Assembly (NCBI RefSeq): GCF_003201675.2
Contig: NZ_CP029287.2
Coordinates: 2,220,001-2,284,000 of the forward strand
Length of the DNA: 64,000 bases
Source: Metallosphaera hakonensis JCM 8857 = DSM 7519
Lineage (GTDB): Archaea; Thermoproteota; Thermoprotei_A; Sulfolobales; Sulfolobaceae
Direction of reading: 5' to 3'
The notes under the pieces were generated by a model that was not told the origin of the DNA, made no database searches, and saw only the letters and a program-made list of their open reading frames with translations. Shown here in pieces: positions 56,031-64,000 of the stretch (positions are counted from its first letter, which is position 1; every line of letters begins with the position of its first letter). The position numbers and the translations under genes were made by a program.

Positions 56031-56184
56031 GGGTAGTTAATTTTGCGAATTATGTTACATGAGTAAATTATGAAATAGGGAGTAATCCACCGGGCGAGAA
56101 TCCTTGGGTCATCGTATAATATTCAATTAGATTCGTTCTATTTCTTTCAACGAAATTAATTCGCAAAGATACGTGAATAGCTCG
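56031..56184 (-). mobile_element. MITE family A, degenerate copy 4
   Basis: About 154 bp, same orientation as copy 3. The right end (reverse complement GCTATTCACGTATCTTTGCGAATT shortened here to GCTATTCACG and TTTGCGAATT) and the block AGAAATAGAACGAATCTAAT match the family, while the left part is diverged. The IS256-like element starts 26 bp to the right. It marks this as an old insertion hot spot. Confidence 0.45.
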
Positions 56185-56209
56185 TTAATTAACTTTCTAA
56201 CCTTTTATG

Positions 56210-57464
56210 GGGCGGCTCAGGAGTCCATTGCGAATTGTATTTTCTAGCTTTGAATTAGACTTATCCAATGTACAAATTATTGGGTATATTTCGGATAAAG
56301 TGAGAGGAATGAAGAAGACTGTAATATTATTACAGTGATGAGAAAATAGGCCGATAGGTTGTAGTAGAGCGCTATGGCCCGCGCGAGCTGTAGTATCCTC
56401 CAGGGAGAGTGAAACAACCCGAACCTCCTCCTCTCCAGGAGGGAGTTGAAGGACTCGACCAGGTTGTTGGACTTTAACTTCCAGAGCTTCTTGTCGGCGA
56501 TGAGGTAGCTTAGAAGAGTCGGGTTGGTCTCGGGCTTGATCTTGCCGAGCTCGGCTGACGAGGTGATTGCGTCCAGGGCCTCCCTTTCCTCCTTGGTCGC
56601 GCGACGCTTCAGGTGGACCAGGCAGCCTTGCCTCCCCACGTGAAGTTCAGCTAGGGAGATCGCCCTGTCCAAGGCCTTGATCCCGTCAGCTACCACCAGG
56701 ACGAAGCTGGTCTTCTTCCAGACCCTGACCAGGAGACTCCAATAGGCCATGGCGTCCTCAGCCTCGCTTATGATGACCTCGAGGACCGCCCTCTTTCCCT
56801 CCCGAGTTACGCCTATAGCCACGAGGAGGACCGCCTTTCGTCCCTTGAGCTTCACGTACTTCCCGTCAACTATAACGTACTTGAAGTCGTTGCCCGTTTC
56901 AATCTCGGGCATCCAGAGCTTGGCGTTCAACTTACCTCCCTTCACTGAGTAGACCAACATTAAGGACGCGAAGACCTTCCTCTCCTCCCTTAACAGAGTC
57001 TCCTCGACCTGGGTCCTCACCCTCCCTTCACCGTAAAGCACGGGCAGCTTCACCGATATCCACTCCAACTCGTACTTCGTCTCCCTCTCCTCCATCACGA
57101 TCTTGAACCCCTTGAGGAACCTGTAGCTCGCGTAACCCTTCCTCTTGACCTCCTTACCCCTTTGGTAGTTGGGACTAATCCTCTCAGCTTCCTCCCTCGC
57201 CATCCTCTCGATCTCCTGGACCGGTTTGTTTAATAAGGCGTAATCGGGTAATATCTTGGGGATGAGCGTGAGGGATATCTTCCCAGGTCCCTCTACGAGC
57301 TCCATAATCCGGACCCCGTAGAGGGTTACCTCGTTCACAGTTGATAGTTCCATGATATTACCTCATGCTCGTCCCCTATTAGTGTTACCGAAAATGTAGA
57401 ATCAATTTCTACTATCTAATTCTATAGAAATAAATTGAAATCGCAATGGACTCCTGAGCCGCCC
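56210..57464 (-). mobile_element. IS256-like insertion sequence, 1255 bp
   Basis: The inverted ends begin GGGCGGCTCAGGAGTCCA and continue TTGCGA in both, about 24 bp in total. One transposase gene lies inside. No exact direct repeat is visible at the borders, which may be due to a deletion on the left. The ends share GGGCG, TCAGG and TTGCGAATT with MITE family A. The right border cuts a surface-protein gene. Confidence 0.82.
56277..57353 (-). CDS. IS256 family transposase
   Basis: The 358 residues carry the IS256/Mutator-like catalytic pattern: first Asp in YVIVDGKYVKLKG, second in VLVVADGIKALDRAI, a C..H signature (QGCLVHLKRR) and the Glu in KSNNLVESFNSLLERRRFG. Intact, ATG start at 57353. 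Codon use is GC-richer than the neighbouring genes. It is a candidate source of transposase for MITE family A. Confidence 0.85.
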   Translation of the reverse strand: MELSTVNEVTLYGVRIMELVEGPGKISLTLIPKILPDYALLNKPVQEIERMAREEAERISPNYQRGKEVKRKGYASYRFLKGFKIVMEERETKYELEWISVKLPVLYGEGRVRTQVEETLLREERKVFASLMLVYSVKGGKLNAKLWMPEIETGNDFKYVIVDGKYVKLKGRKAVLLVAIGVTREGKRAVLEVIISEAEDAMAYWSLLVRVWKKTSFVLVVADGIKALDRAISLAELHVGRQGCLVHLKRRATKEEREALDAITSSAELGKIKPETNPTLLSYLIADKKLWKLKSNNLVESFNSLLERRRFGLFHSPWRILQLARAIALYYNLSAYFLITVIILQSSSFLSLYPKYTQ

Positions 57465-58156
57465 TATCAACCATATACTCTCCTTATAATCCAACCTCGA
57501 GTTGTGTTTACTATGACGGGTATACCTATGTGAATAACGGAAGTGGTACATTCATATTTCATGGCAATCAATCCATTTATCTGGGTGGTACCACCTTGTT
57601 TTTCTTCCAGAGACCTATATTAATTGGAGGAGGAGCAGGGATATACAAGGTAATGGAGCTTAACGGATCTTCAATCTTAAAATGTGTAGACGTGAAGGCA
57701 AATGATTTTACCACATGGAATACAATTGTGATCTGTAGAGGAGAGACTATAACACAGGATCAAAATTACACTAAAGTTACTAACTTTGAATGTCTTTCTC
57801 GTTCAGGAGTAGGAGATTTCATCGTATTTTCCAGTGTAAGTGAATTTGAAACAGCAGATCACACAGGATTTTCTTATAACGGGACAAATGTGGTAGTTGG
57901 TCTTCCTAAACTAATACCTATAAACTGGACCGACTCTAATCTTATAGGAGTATATAACACCTACCCCGTTTTACTTAATGAGGAGATCCTTAGGCCAATT
58001 AATGTCTACAACATTACTAATAACTCAATCAACGAATATAATATTAGTATTTCGGTAAATTCCTCTTCGGATTCGATAAATTACCAACTATTTATATTTC
58101 CTCTATTGTTGGCTTCCGTTGTGATTGGGCTTTTAAGGCTAAGAAAAGTATTATGA
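57465..58156 (+). pseudogene. Surface/secreted protein remnant, 5' end removed by the IS256-like element
   Basis: The frame is open from the IS border at 57467 (STIYSPYNPTSSCVYYDG) through the first GTG at 57530 to the stop at 58156. The sequence is rich in Asn, Ser, Thr and Gly with many NxS/T sites (FHGNQS, YNGTN, INWTDS, ITNNS), and it ends with a membrane span and a short basic tail (LLLASVVIGLLRLRKVL). This is typical of the C-terminal part of a glycosylated cell-surface protein, for example of thermopsin type, but no protease motif is seen. The N-terminal half and signal peptide are missing. Confidence 0.65.
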
Positions 58157-58243
58157 AAGAATCCCCTTAAGTGTCTCGCCCTTCCATCTTCATGGTCAAA
58201 GGAAAAAAGAGATAATAACATCTTTATCTACTTTCTCATACCA

Positions 58244-58294
58244 GTGATGACGAATCCGGGATCCGATCTGTGAGGGCCCATACGCGAACTCTGA
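58244..58294 (+). ncRNA. Candidate C/D box guide RNA
   Basis: The order fits an archaeal C/D box RNA. C box GTGATGA is at 58244-58250, then a 12-13-base guide (CGAATCCGGGATC), a weak D' CCGA, a C'-like GTGAGGG, a second guide (CCCATACGCGAA) and the D box CTGA at 58291-58294. Total about 51-58 bases. The inner D' and C' boxes are imperfect, as is common. The guides should pair with rRNA or tRNA for 2'-O-methylation, and the target could not be checked here. Confidence 0.45.
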
Positions 58295-58404
58295 GGAACG
58301 AATATACCTAGCATCATAATTATAAAAAATCATCATAGGATAAAATCCTAATGTTTAAATGGTAAAAATTTTAAGAGGGAACTTGTAATAGGTAATGAGC
58401 AGAT

Positions 58405-59979
58405 ATGACTACAGCTTTTGAGAAACCGGAAATGTCTAAGTTAATTGAGGAATTGAAAAACCTTAAGGCGAAAGCTTATCAAGGTGGAGGAGACGAAAGG
58501 ATTCAGGCCCAACACAACAAAGGTAAGCTCACAGCTAGGGAAAGGATAAATCTACTGTTTGATGAGGGGACCTTCAACGAAGTCATGACGTTCGCAACAA
58601 CTAGGGCAACAGAGTTCGGGCTGGATAAAAGCAAGGTATACGGTGACGGAGTGGTGACAGGATGGGGACAGGTAGAAGGTAGAACGGTTTTCGCTTACGC
58701 CCAGGACTTCACGTCTATAGGCGGTACCCTCGGAGAGACTCATGCGTCTAAAATAGCTAAAGTCTACGAGTTAGCTCTGAAGGTAGGGGCTCCAGTTATT
58801 GGTATAAACGATTCAGGGGGAGCCAGAATTCAGGAGGGCGCAGTGGCCTTAGAAGGATACGGAACTGTGTTTAAAGCTAACGTAATGGCCTCTGGAGTGG
58901 TTCCTCAGATCACCATTATGGCCGGACCCGCAGCAGGTGGTGCGGTGTATTCCCCGGCCCTAACGGACTTCATTATCATGATAAAGGGAGACGCCTATTA
59001 CATGTTCGTAACAGGTCCCGAGATCACTAAGGTAGTTTTAGGTGAAGACGTCTCCTTCCAGGATCTAGGCGGGGCAGTTATACATGCCACTAAATCTGGG
59101 GTAGTTCATTTCATTGCTGAAAACGAGCAGGACTCCATTAATATTACAAAGAGACTCCTCTCCTACTTGCCCTCAAATAACATGGAGGAACCACCTTTCA
59201 TGGATACAGGAGATCCAGCTGATAGGGAAATGAAAGACGTTGAGGATGTTGTACCCACGGACACCGTTAAGCCCTTTGATATCAGGGAGGTGATTTACAG
59301 GACTGTGGATAACGGAGAGTTCATGGAGGTTCACAAGCACTGGGCACAGAACATGGTTGTGGGCTTCGCTAGAATCGCAGGAAATGTTGTGGGTATCGTG
59401 GCTAACAACTCGGCTCACTTGGGTGCAGCCATAGACATCGACGCATCGGACAAGGCGGCCAGATTCATAAGGTTCTGCGATGCGTTCAATATTCCAGTCA
59501 TCAGCTTGGTGGACACTCCCGGTTACATGCCAGGAACAGATCAAGAATACAAAGGGATTATAAGGCACGGTGCCAAAATGTTGTATGCCTTCGCCGAGGC
59601 CACAGTGCCCAAGGTTACCGTTGTGGTGAGGAGGTCTTACGGAGGAGCTCACATAGCCATGAGCATTAAGAGCTTAGGTGCAGATTTGATTTACGCGTGG
59701 CCCTCAGCTGAGATCGCCGTGACTGGACCAGAGGGTGCGGTAAGAATTCTCTACAGGAGAGAGATCCAGAACAGCGCTAATCCAGACGATATAATAAAGG
59801 AGAGAATAGCGGAGTATAAGAGACTCTTCGCCAACCCATATTGGGCTGCCGAGAAAGGACTCATAGACGATGTAATAGAGCCCAAGGATACCAGAAAGGT
59901 AGTAGCCTCAGCCCTGAGGATGCTTAAGAACAAGAGGGAGTTTAGACATCCAAAGAAGCATGGAAATATACCCCTCTAG
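58405..59979 (+). CDS. pccB: Acetyl-/propionyl-CoA carboxylase, carboxyltransferase subunit
   Basis: The 524 residues are a full carboxyltransferase: N-terminal ARERINLLFDEGTFNEV, the first oxyanion loop GINDSGGARIQEG, AGPAAGGAVYSPAL, and the second half with LVDTPGYMPGTDQE, RRSYGGAHIAM and a late IDDVIEP. It transfers carboxyl from biotin to acetyl-CoA and propionyl-CoA, the two carboxylations of the 3-hydroxypropionate cycle. In Metallosphaera this gene stands apart from the biotin carboxylase and carrier genes, as it does here. A TTTAAAT box lies about 46 bases upstream. Confidence 0.9.
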   Translation: MTTAFEKPEMSKLIEELKNLKAKAYQGGGDERIQAQHNKGKLTARERINLLFDEGTFNEVMTFATTRATEFGLDKSKVYGDGVVTGWGQVEGRTVFAYAQDFTSIGGTLGETHASKIAKVYELALKVGAPVIGINDSGGARIQEGAVALEGYGTVFKANVMASGVVPQITIMAGPAAGGAVYSPALTDFIIMIKGDAYYMFVTGPEITKVVLGEDVSFQDLGGAVIHATKSGVVHFIAENEQDSINITKRLLSYLPSNNMEEPPFMDTGDPADREMKDVEDVVPTDTVKPFDIREVIYRTVDNGEFMEVHKHWAQNMVVGFARIAGNVVGIVANNSAHLGAAIDIDASDKAARFIRFCDAFNIPVISLVDTPGYMPGTDQEYKGIIRHGAKMLYAFAEATVPKVTVVVRRSYGGAHIAMSIKSLGADLIYAWPSAEIAVTGPEGAVRILYRREIQNSANPDDIIKERIAEYKRLFANPYWAAEKGLIDDVIEPKDTRKVVASALRMLKNKREFRHPKKHGNIPL

Positions 59980-60161
59980 GGTCTTCTTTTTCTAACTGTT
60001 AGTTTTCCATTTTCTATCTTGCTCTCTTGGGAAAACGCCCTTAATATGAGATCCAGTTTCCTTAAAGTTTCCTCATCTGCGTGAAAGGAAAGTTCCTGAT
60101 CGTCCTTAGCCCTAAAGAACTCCTCCAATAATTCTTGCAGCTTCTTTGACAATCCTCTCAC
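59976..60161 (-). CDS. Hypothetical small protein behind hel308
   Basis: The 61 residues are helical at first ([21 protein letters not shown]) then turn basic ([12 protein letters not shown]). It starts inside the end of hel308, overlapping it by about 50 bases in another frame, and its stop overlaps the stop of pccB on the other strand. Close packing suggests translation with hel308. No family recognised. Confidence 0.5.
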   Translation of the reverse strand: MRGLSKKLQELLEEFFRAKDDQELSFHADEETLRKLDLILRAFSQESKIENGKLTVRKRRP

Positions 60162-62211
60162 CTATTTTGTCTCCCAGCAAGGACTTGACCTTACCTGGGT
60201 CCATAATTAAGTCCTCCGGTTTTCTGAGCCCGTTCTCGTAGAGAAGCCTTCCCCTCTTTCTACCAACTCCAGGGACACGGACTAGGTCCAGAAGCTCCTC
60301 TTTAACACCGTCTGAGACTCTCTTGTTCAACTTGAGCATGATCTCAGCGTGGGATTCCCAGTCCAGGGCCAGGGAGACTTGATAACCAGAGTACGTTAAC
60401 CAGTCCATGGTCTCCACAATTGACCTAAGGTCACCTGATCCCAACCCGTACTTAGACAGGATCGCGTCCTCCTCCACCTCCTCTATCCAGTCGTGAACTA
60501 CCAACGCTATCTTTAAGGCAGAAAAGTACTGATAGGCCTCTTCCTCCTCGTCTGGAACCTCCATAAATGTAGCGCACGGCGAGGAGTCCAGGAGATCCTC
60601 CTCTTCTGCCTTACCAATGCTGGCAAGGGGACCGTCTGGAGTCAAGGCTAACATGTGGAGGTAAGGGATGTCGCAGTTCTCAGGTCCGCTCATGGAGAGG
60701 ACGTCCTTAATGGTCTTTGCTGTGAATGGATTGATGTACAGATCCGCTACCTTCCTTCCAAACTTGGTTAATTTCACTCCTTCGCCAAAGAAGCCGTTCT
60801 CCCTTAGCCAAAGGATACCGTTCTCAACATACGTCTTGACTATTTCTTTATCCAAGAAGACCTCGTTGGTCATGGATCTAACGCTTTCTTCGGTCGCATC
60901 TTCGGAAGCTAAACCCAGTAGGAATGAATAGAAAGCCGACTCGTTTCCCAGCTTGGACTCCAGCGGTTCTGGAGGCGACAGGATGTATTTCTTTGCCACT
61001 CTTTCAGCATCCCTCTTATTCCTTACCACAATCACGGCTTCACCCTCACTGTCGAAGCCGGGTCTACCTGCCCTTCCGCTCATTTGCTTGTACTCCATCA
61101 CTGAAATCTCCTCTTGATAACCCAATATCTTCCGGTTAAACCTATAGATATCCCCCACCACCACAGCCCTGGCTGGCAAGTTCACTCCTGCGGCTAACGT
61201 TGGTGTAGCTGTAATAACCTTAATGAGTCTCCTTCGGAAACCGTCCTCGATTACGTCCCTCAATCCCTTGGATAGACCAGCGTGATGAAAGGCAACTCCC
61301 TTCCTGAGTAACTCAATCAAATCCGACTTCTCGCTGGATCCCGCGTCCTCAACTTCCTCCAGCCTAGAGGCCAGTTCCTCAATTTCCTTCTTTTTTAGAT
61401 TGAACTCAAGTTCTGCGATCTTCCATGCTGTAGTTTCAGCCATTTTCCTAGAGTTCCTGAATACCAACACCTGACCTCCTTCCCCAACCACTTTTCTAGT
61501 GTAAGCTAGGATTCCATCAGTACCTTTGAGTTGAACTGAAGTCCCATCGGAGTAGGTAACTGCAATCCTTTTGTCAGCGACCAGGATTCCTTCCTTAAGG
61601 GGGACAGGTCTCCAGTTGGTTGTTACAGGTTCGGCGTTCAGCCAAGAGGCTATATCGCGGGAGTTACTGATCGTGGCGCTTAAGGCGAGCAGGTTTCTCC
61701 TCTTAGCCCTCACTGCAACGCTTTCCACTACTGGGCCTCTTTTCCCGTCATTGAGGTAATGGAACTCGTCCAGTACGAAGTAGTCAGCTTCCTTAAGCCA
61801 CTTGGGTCCATGACGCCAAAGAGAGTCCAATTTCTCGTACGTCGTCACTACGATATCGTATCTACTAAGGAAAGCGTCGTCTGTATCATAGTCACCTGAA
61901 GTTATCCCTACCTTGAAATTTAACAATTCCCAGTCCTTGAACGTGTTGTATTTCTCAGAGGTAAGAGCCCTCAACGGGGTAACATAGATTGCCCTAGCTC
62001 CTCCTCTTCTTAGATGGGAAATAATTCCCAGTTCTGCTATGAGAGTTTTACCCGATCCTGTAGGCGACGTTAAGAGTAGTCTTTTTCCTTCCAATAATCC
62101 TTTCTCAATGGCTTCAGACTGGACAGGATTTAAAGTAACGATGCCTCTCTTCCTAAGAACTTCTCTTACGCCGTCCTCCACAGGTAGATCGCTGACATCG
62201 ACCGAATTCAT
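60112..62211 (-). CDS. hel308: ATP-dependent DNA helicase Hel308
   Basis: About 699 residues from the ATG at 62211; an ATG eight codons upstream is possible. Motifs are the Q-region [11 protein letters not shown], Walker A SPTGSGKT, Walker B DEFH, SAT, and [15 protein letters not shown] in motif VI. A winged helix, a ratchet domain and a C-terminal helix-hairpin-helix ([18 protein letters not shown]) complete the Hel308 plan. It unwinds forked DNA at stalled replication forks, 3' to 5'. The DEFH box replaces the common DEVH/DEIH. Confidence 0.9.
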   Translation of the reverse strand: MNSVDVSDLPVEDGVREVLRKRGIVTLNPVQSEAIEKGLLEGKRLLLTSPTGSGKTLIAELGIISHLRRGGARAIYVTPLRALTSEKYNTFKDWELLNFKVGITSGDYDTDDAFLSRYDIVVTTYEKLDSLWRHGPKWLKEADYFVLDEFHYLNDGKRGPVVESVAVRAKRRNLLALSATISNSRDIASWLNAEPVTTNWRPVPLKEGILVADKRIAVTYSDGTSVQLKGTDGILAYTRKVVGEGGQVLVFRNSRKMAETTAWKIAELEFNLKKKEIEELASRLEEVEDAGSSEKSDLIELLRKGVAFHHAGLSKGLRDVIEDGFRRRLIKVITATPTLAAGVNLPARAVVVGDIYRFNRKILGYQEEISVMEYKQMSGRAGRPGFDSEGEAVIVVRNKRDAERVAKKYILSPPEPLESKLGNESAFYSFLLGLASEDATEESVRSMTNEVFLDKEIVKTYVENGILWLRENGFFGEGVKLTKFGRKVADLYINPFTAKTIKDVLSMSGPENCDIPYLHMLALTPDGPLASIGKAEEEDLLDSSPCATFMEVPDEEEEAYQYFSALKIALVVHDWIEEVEEDAILSKYGLGSGDLRSIVETMDWLTYSGYQVSLALDWESHAEIMLKLNKRVSDGVKEELLDLVRVPGVGRKRGRLLYENGLRKPEDLIMDPGKVKSLLGDKIGERIVKEAARIIGGVL

Positions 62212-62396
62212 TGAGTTGAAGATAGTTGTATTCATTATTTAACCTAATTGGGTGGGCGAGATTGAAATGTAAAGGCCCATTGTTAGTGAAAATGGAAAGC
62301 AAAACAAATAATTTTGTTTGAACTAGAGATTGTTCGTTAAAATCCAATCAACTGTATTTTTCCCTAAAATATTAGAAGGTTTTAATATCTCTTACA

Positions 62397-63821
62397 ATGT
62401 ATCATATTTCTCGAATGTCTAAGGGATCTCAGGAGCAACGAAACGAAGAGCCTAAGAGGGTCATAGGAGTTCTCGATCTTATATTCCTTTCACTAGGGGG
62501 ACAATCGCCTTTCCTAAGCGTTTTAACGTACGGTGTGGAAGCCTATCTCATTATTGGCACGGGTGCCTCATTGGCCATAATCCTGGGCACGGTTCTGGTC
62601 TTGATCAATGGTATGGTAGTGTATATCCTTTCTCGAAAGTTTACAAAGGCCGGAGGGTACTACACCTACGCTTACTACAGTTTAACGAAAAGGTTGGGTT
62701 TTGAGACAGGTTGGCTCTACCTCTTGTACTCTTCAATGTACGGTTCAGCTTATGTTCTTGGAGCTTCATATATATTGTCCACTATAATCCCAGTTCCTGC
62801 AATTGTTATTGCTGCGATAATTCTAGGTGTTTCAAGCGCATTTGCTATCTTAGGTATAAAGCCAACAGCTAAGTACGCCATAGTAGCCAGTTTAATAGAA
62901 ATTACAATGATGACAGCTCTAGCGGTTCTCTTCATGGCATCAACTCGCTTCTATTTATATAATCCGATTCCTCCTCATCTTAACTTGTCCGAACTTACTC
63001 TGGCCATTCTTTTCGGATCTTCGATACCTACGGGATACGGTTCTATAGCACCTTTATCAGGGGAGGTGAAAAATCCAGAAAAGAGTGTGCCCAGGGCCAT
63101 AATTACTGTGATCCTTCTAGGCGGATTGTTAGCTGCATTCGATGTTTACGGAATTACGGATCACTTGATATACTTCCATATAACTGCCAATCAACTTAAC
63201 CTGGTTCAACTAATAGACGACAGATTCGGATTATTAACGTTGGTATTCGTTCTCTTCGCGGCTGCGAACGACGGAATTTTAGCCACTCTCACTTATATGA
63301 TGGCAACCTCAAGGACAGTGTTCGCTATGTCAAGGGGAGGATTTCTACCACAGGTTCTAGGAAAGTTGGAGTCTGGAAAGGGTCCCCTTAATGCTGTCTT
63401 CATAACGGTTTCGGTTTTTGCGCTTATTACAATCGGAGGTATTTTAGTTGCTGGACTTAACGCGTTTCTGGCTTTCACAATTACCGGTCTAGTGTCTCTG
63501 TTGGCAAACATTTTCGTTCATTTAGCTTCAGACTTTTCTCTGCTGAAGATATCCCTGGCCAAGATCAGCAGCAGGGTGAAATGGTTGATTCTATCTCTAG
63601 GTGGGATAACCTTCTCCTCCTATGAGCTTCTTAAATCGATCGGAAGTTCTTCACCCATTATAGTGTATTTCTTCATGGGTACTATAATCCTAGGTTTCCT
63701 GGCAGCTGAAATTATGGAGATGAGCAAAGATGAGGAAGAGGACAATCATGCTGGCAGGAAGGAAAACAACGTGAATTCGAATAAAGTCAGCCTAAAGGAG
63801 AAAAAAGAAAGTGTAACTTAG
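62397..63821 (+). CDS. APC family amino-acid permease
   Basis: The 474 residues hold 11-12 hydrophobic spans. The first is LIFLSLGGQSPFLSVLTYG, with the APC-type GTGASL and FSRKFTKAGGYYTYAY segments that form the substrate site. A charged Lys/Glu-rich tail (KDEEEDNHAGRKENN) ends the protein. It carries amino acids or related organic cations with protons. A start at the second Met (62415) is also possible. Its TAG overlaps the convergent nifX-like gene by 3 bases. Confidence 0.78.
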   Translation: MYHISRMSKGSQEQRNEEPKRVIGVLDLIFLSLGGQSPFLSVLTYGVEAYLIIGTGASLAIILGTVLVLINGMVVYILSRKFTKAGGYYTYAYYSLTKRLGFETGWLYLLYSSMYGSAYVLGASYILSTIIPVPAIVIAAIILGVSSAFAILGIKPTAKYAIVASLIEITMMTALAVLFMASTRFYLYNPIPPHLNLSELTLAILFGSSIPTGYGSIAPLSGEVKNPEKSVPRAIITVILLGGLLAAFDVYGITDHLIYFHITANQLNLVQLIDDRFGLLTLVFVLFAAANDGILATLTYMMATSRTVFAMSRGGFLPQVLGKLESGKGPLNAVFITVSVFALITIGGILVAGLNAFLAFTITGLVSLLANIFVHLASDFSLLKISLAKISSRVKWLILSLGGITFSSYELLKSIGSSSPIIVYFFMGTIILGFLAAEIMEMSKDEEEDNHAGRKENNVNSNKVSLKEKKESVT

Positions 63822-64000
63822 TGGTGCCCGTGATGTTCATGCATTTCTCCATGGGTAGGAACGTCGGTTTCCTTTAGTTTCCCTGCTATCAAATCACTAA
63901 GCGCATCGTCCACTCTCATGCCACTCGCAATGTAAATCTTTGCTTTCCCCTGTAGATACCTGACACCAGGTGCACCTATCTCTGCTACGAGGAATCCTGT
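63818..64000 (-). CDS. NifX/NifB-type dinitrogenase cofactor family protein, 3' part
   Basis: The last 60 codons are present. They read from FLVAEIGAPGVRYLQGKAKI through IASGMRVDDALSDLIAGKLK to a His-rich end (HEHHGHH). This matches the end of the dinitrogenase iron-molybdenum cofactor biosynthesis family (NifX/NifY/IssA type), with a metal-binding tail. These small proteins bind Fe-S or metal cofactors; organisms without nitrogenase also have them. The gene continues beyond the right border of the window. Confidence 0.65.
   Translation of the reverse strand, partial: TGFLVAEIGAPGVRYLQGKAKIYIASGMRVDDALSDLIAGKLKETDVPTHGEMHEHHGHH

Noticed and set aside
59173-59652. 159-codon minus-strand frame within pccB
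   Set aside because: It lies fully antisense to the conserved carboxyltransferase and has no recognisable motif.
1-64000. CRISPR arrays, tRNA and rRNA genes
   Set aside because: No regularly spaced repeats and no cloverleaf with a T-loop motif were found by eye on either strand.

Overview
The window looks like chromosomal DNA of a thermoacidophilic crenarchaeon of the order Sulfolobales, most likely Metallosphaera or a close relative. The grounds are an Lrs14-type regulator, Hel308, an ADP-forming acyl-CoA synthetase, leaderless genes behind TTTAAA-like TATA boxes, and the neighbouring genes for acryloyl-CoA reductase, a succinic-semialdehyde-reductase-like alcohol dehydrogenase, a 3-hydroxyacyl-CoA dehydrogenase and a PaaK-type acyl-CoA ligase. 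These belong to the 3-hydroxypropionate/4-hydroxybutyrate carbon fixation cycle. A stand-alone carboxyltransferase subunit (PccB) lies further right. I found no tRNA, rRNA or CRISPR array.

Layout. 1-2.84 kb: a nest of mobile DNA, in which a tnpB gene is cut by a 212-bp MITE and its right-end hairpin by an ISH3-like element. 3-8.8 kb: a Ski2-type helicase and an oligopeptide-type ABC operon whose two ATPases have both lost core motifs. 8.9-11.6 kb: vWA, SRPBCC and XdhC proteins plus TrmO. 11.6-19.2 kb: TldD-like protein, sugar kinase, dCTP deaminase/dUTPase family protein, M28 peptidase and small Sulfolobales proteins with regulators. 19.6-24.6 kb: ADP-forming acyl-CoA synthetase, threonine synthase, a ParA-like ATPase. 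24.6-31.7 kb: RidA, two unknown proteins, a nitrate/taurine-type ABC transporter, a truncated hyfE and an archaeal ATPase. 32-37.5 kb: autotrophy genes. 37.5-46.9 kb: glycogen metabolism (debranching enzyme, glucoamylase, sugar nucleotidyltransferase, GH57 amylase, glycogen synthase). 46.9-51.8 kb: MoaD/ThiS-like protein, HEAT protein, FAD oxidoreductase, pyruvate kinase, acetyltransferase, HTH regulator. 51.8-58.2 kb: repeat-rich accessory DNA. 58.2-64 kb: candidate C/D box RNA, PccB, Hel308, amino-acid permease and the end of a NifX-like gene.

The strongest new observations concern small mobile elements. Two MITE families occur here, and each seems to have an autonomous relative in the same window. 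The 211-212-bp family (2 copies) shares its tip and a WCGW four-base target duplication with the IS5-like element at 39.8-41.2 kb. The 162-166-bp family (3 near-complete copies plus 2 fragments) shares its terminal repeat with the IS256-like element at 56.2-57.5 kb. These elements have broken tnpB, a glucoamylase gene, a hyfE-like gene and a surface-protein gene. For tnpB and glucoamylase, removing the element with one target duplication restores the reading frame exactly.

Other points for follow-up are the double pseudo-ATPase ABC operon, two genes whose conserved N-termini lack an ordinary start codon, a three-gene operon of unknown function at 52.7-53.8 kb, and a ubiquitin-fold/HEAT/FAD-oxidoreductase cluster.
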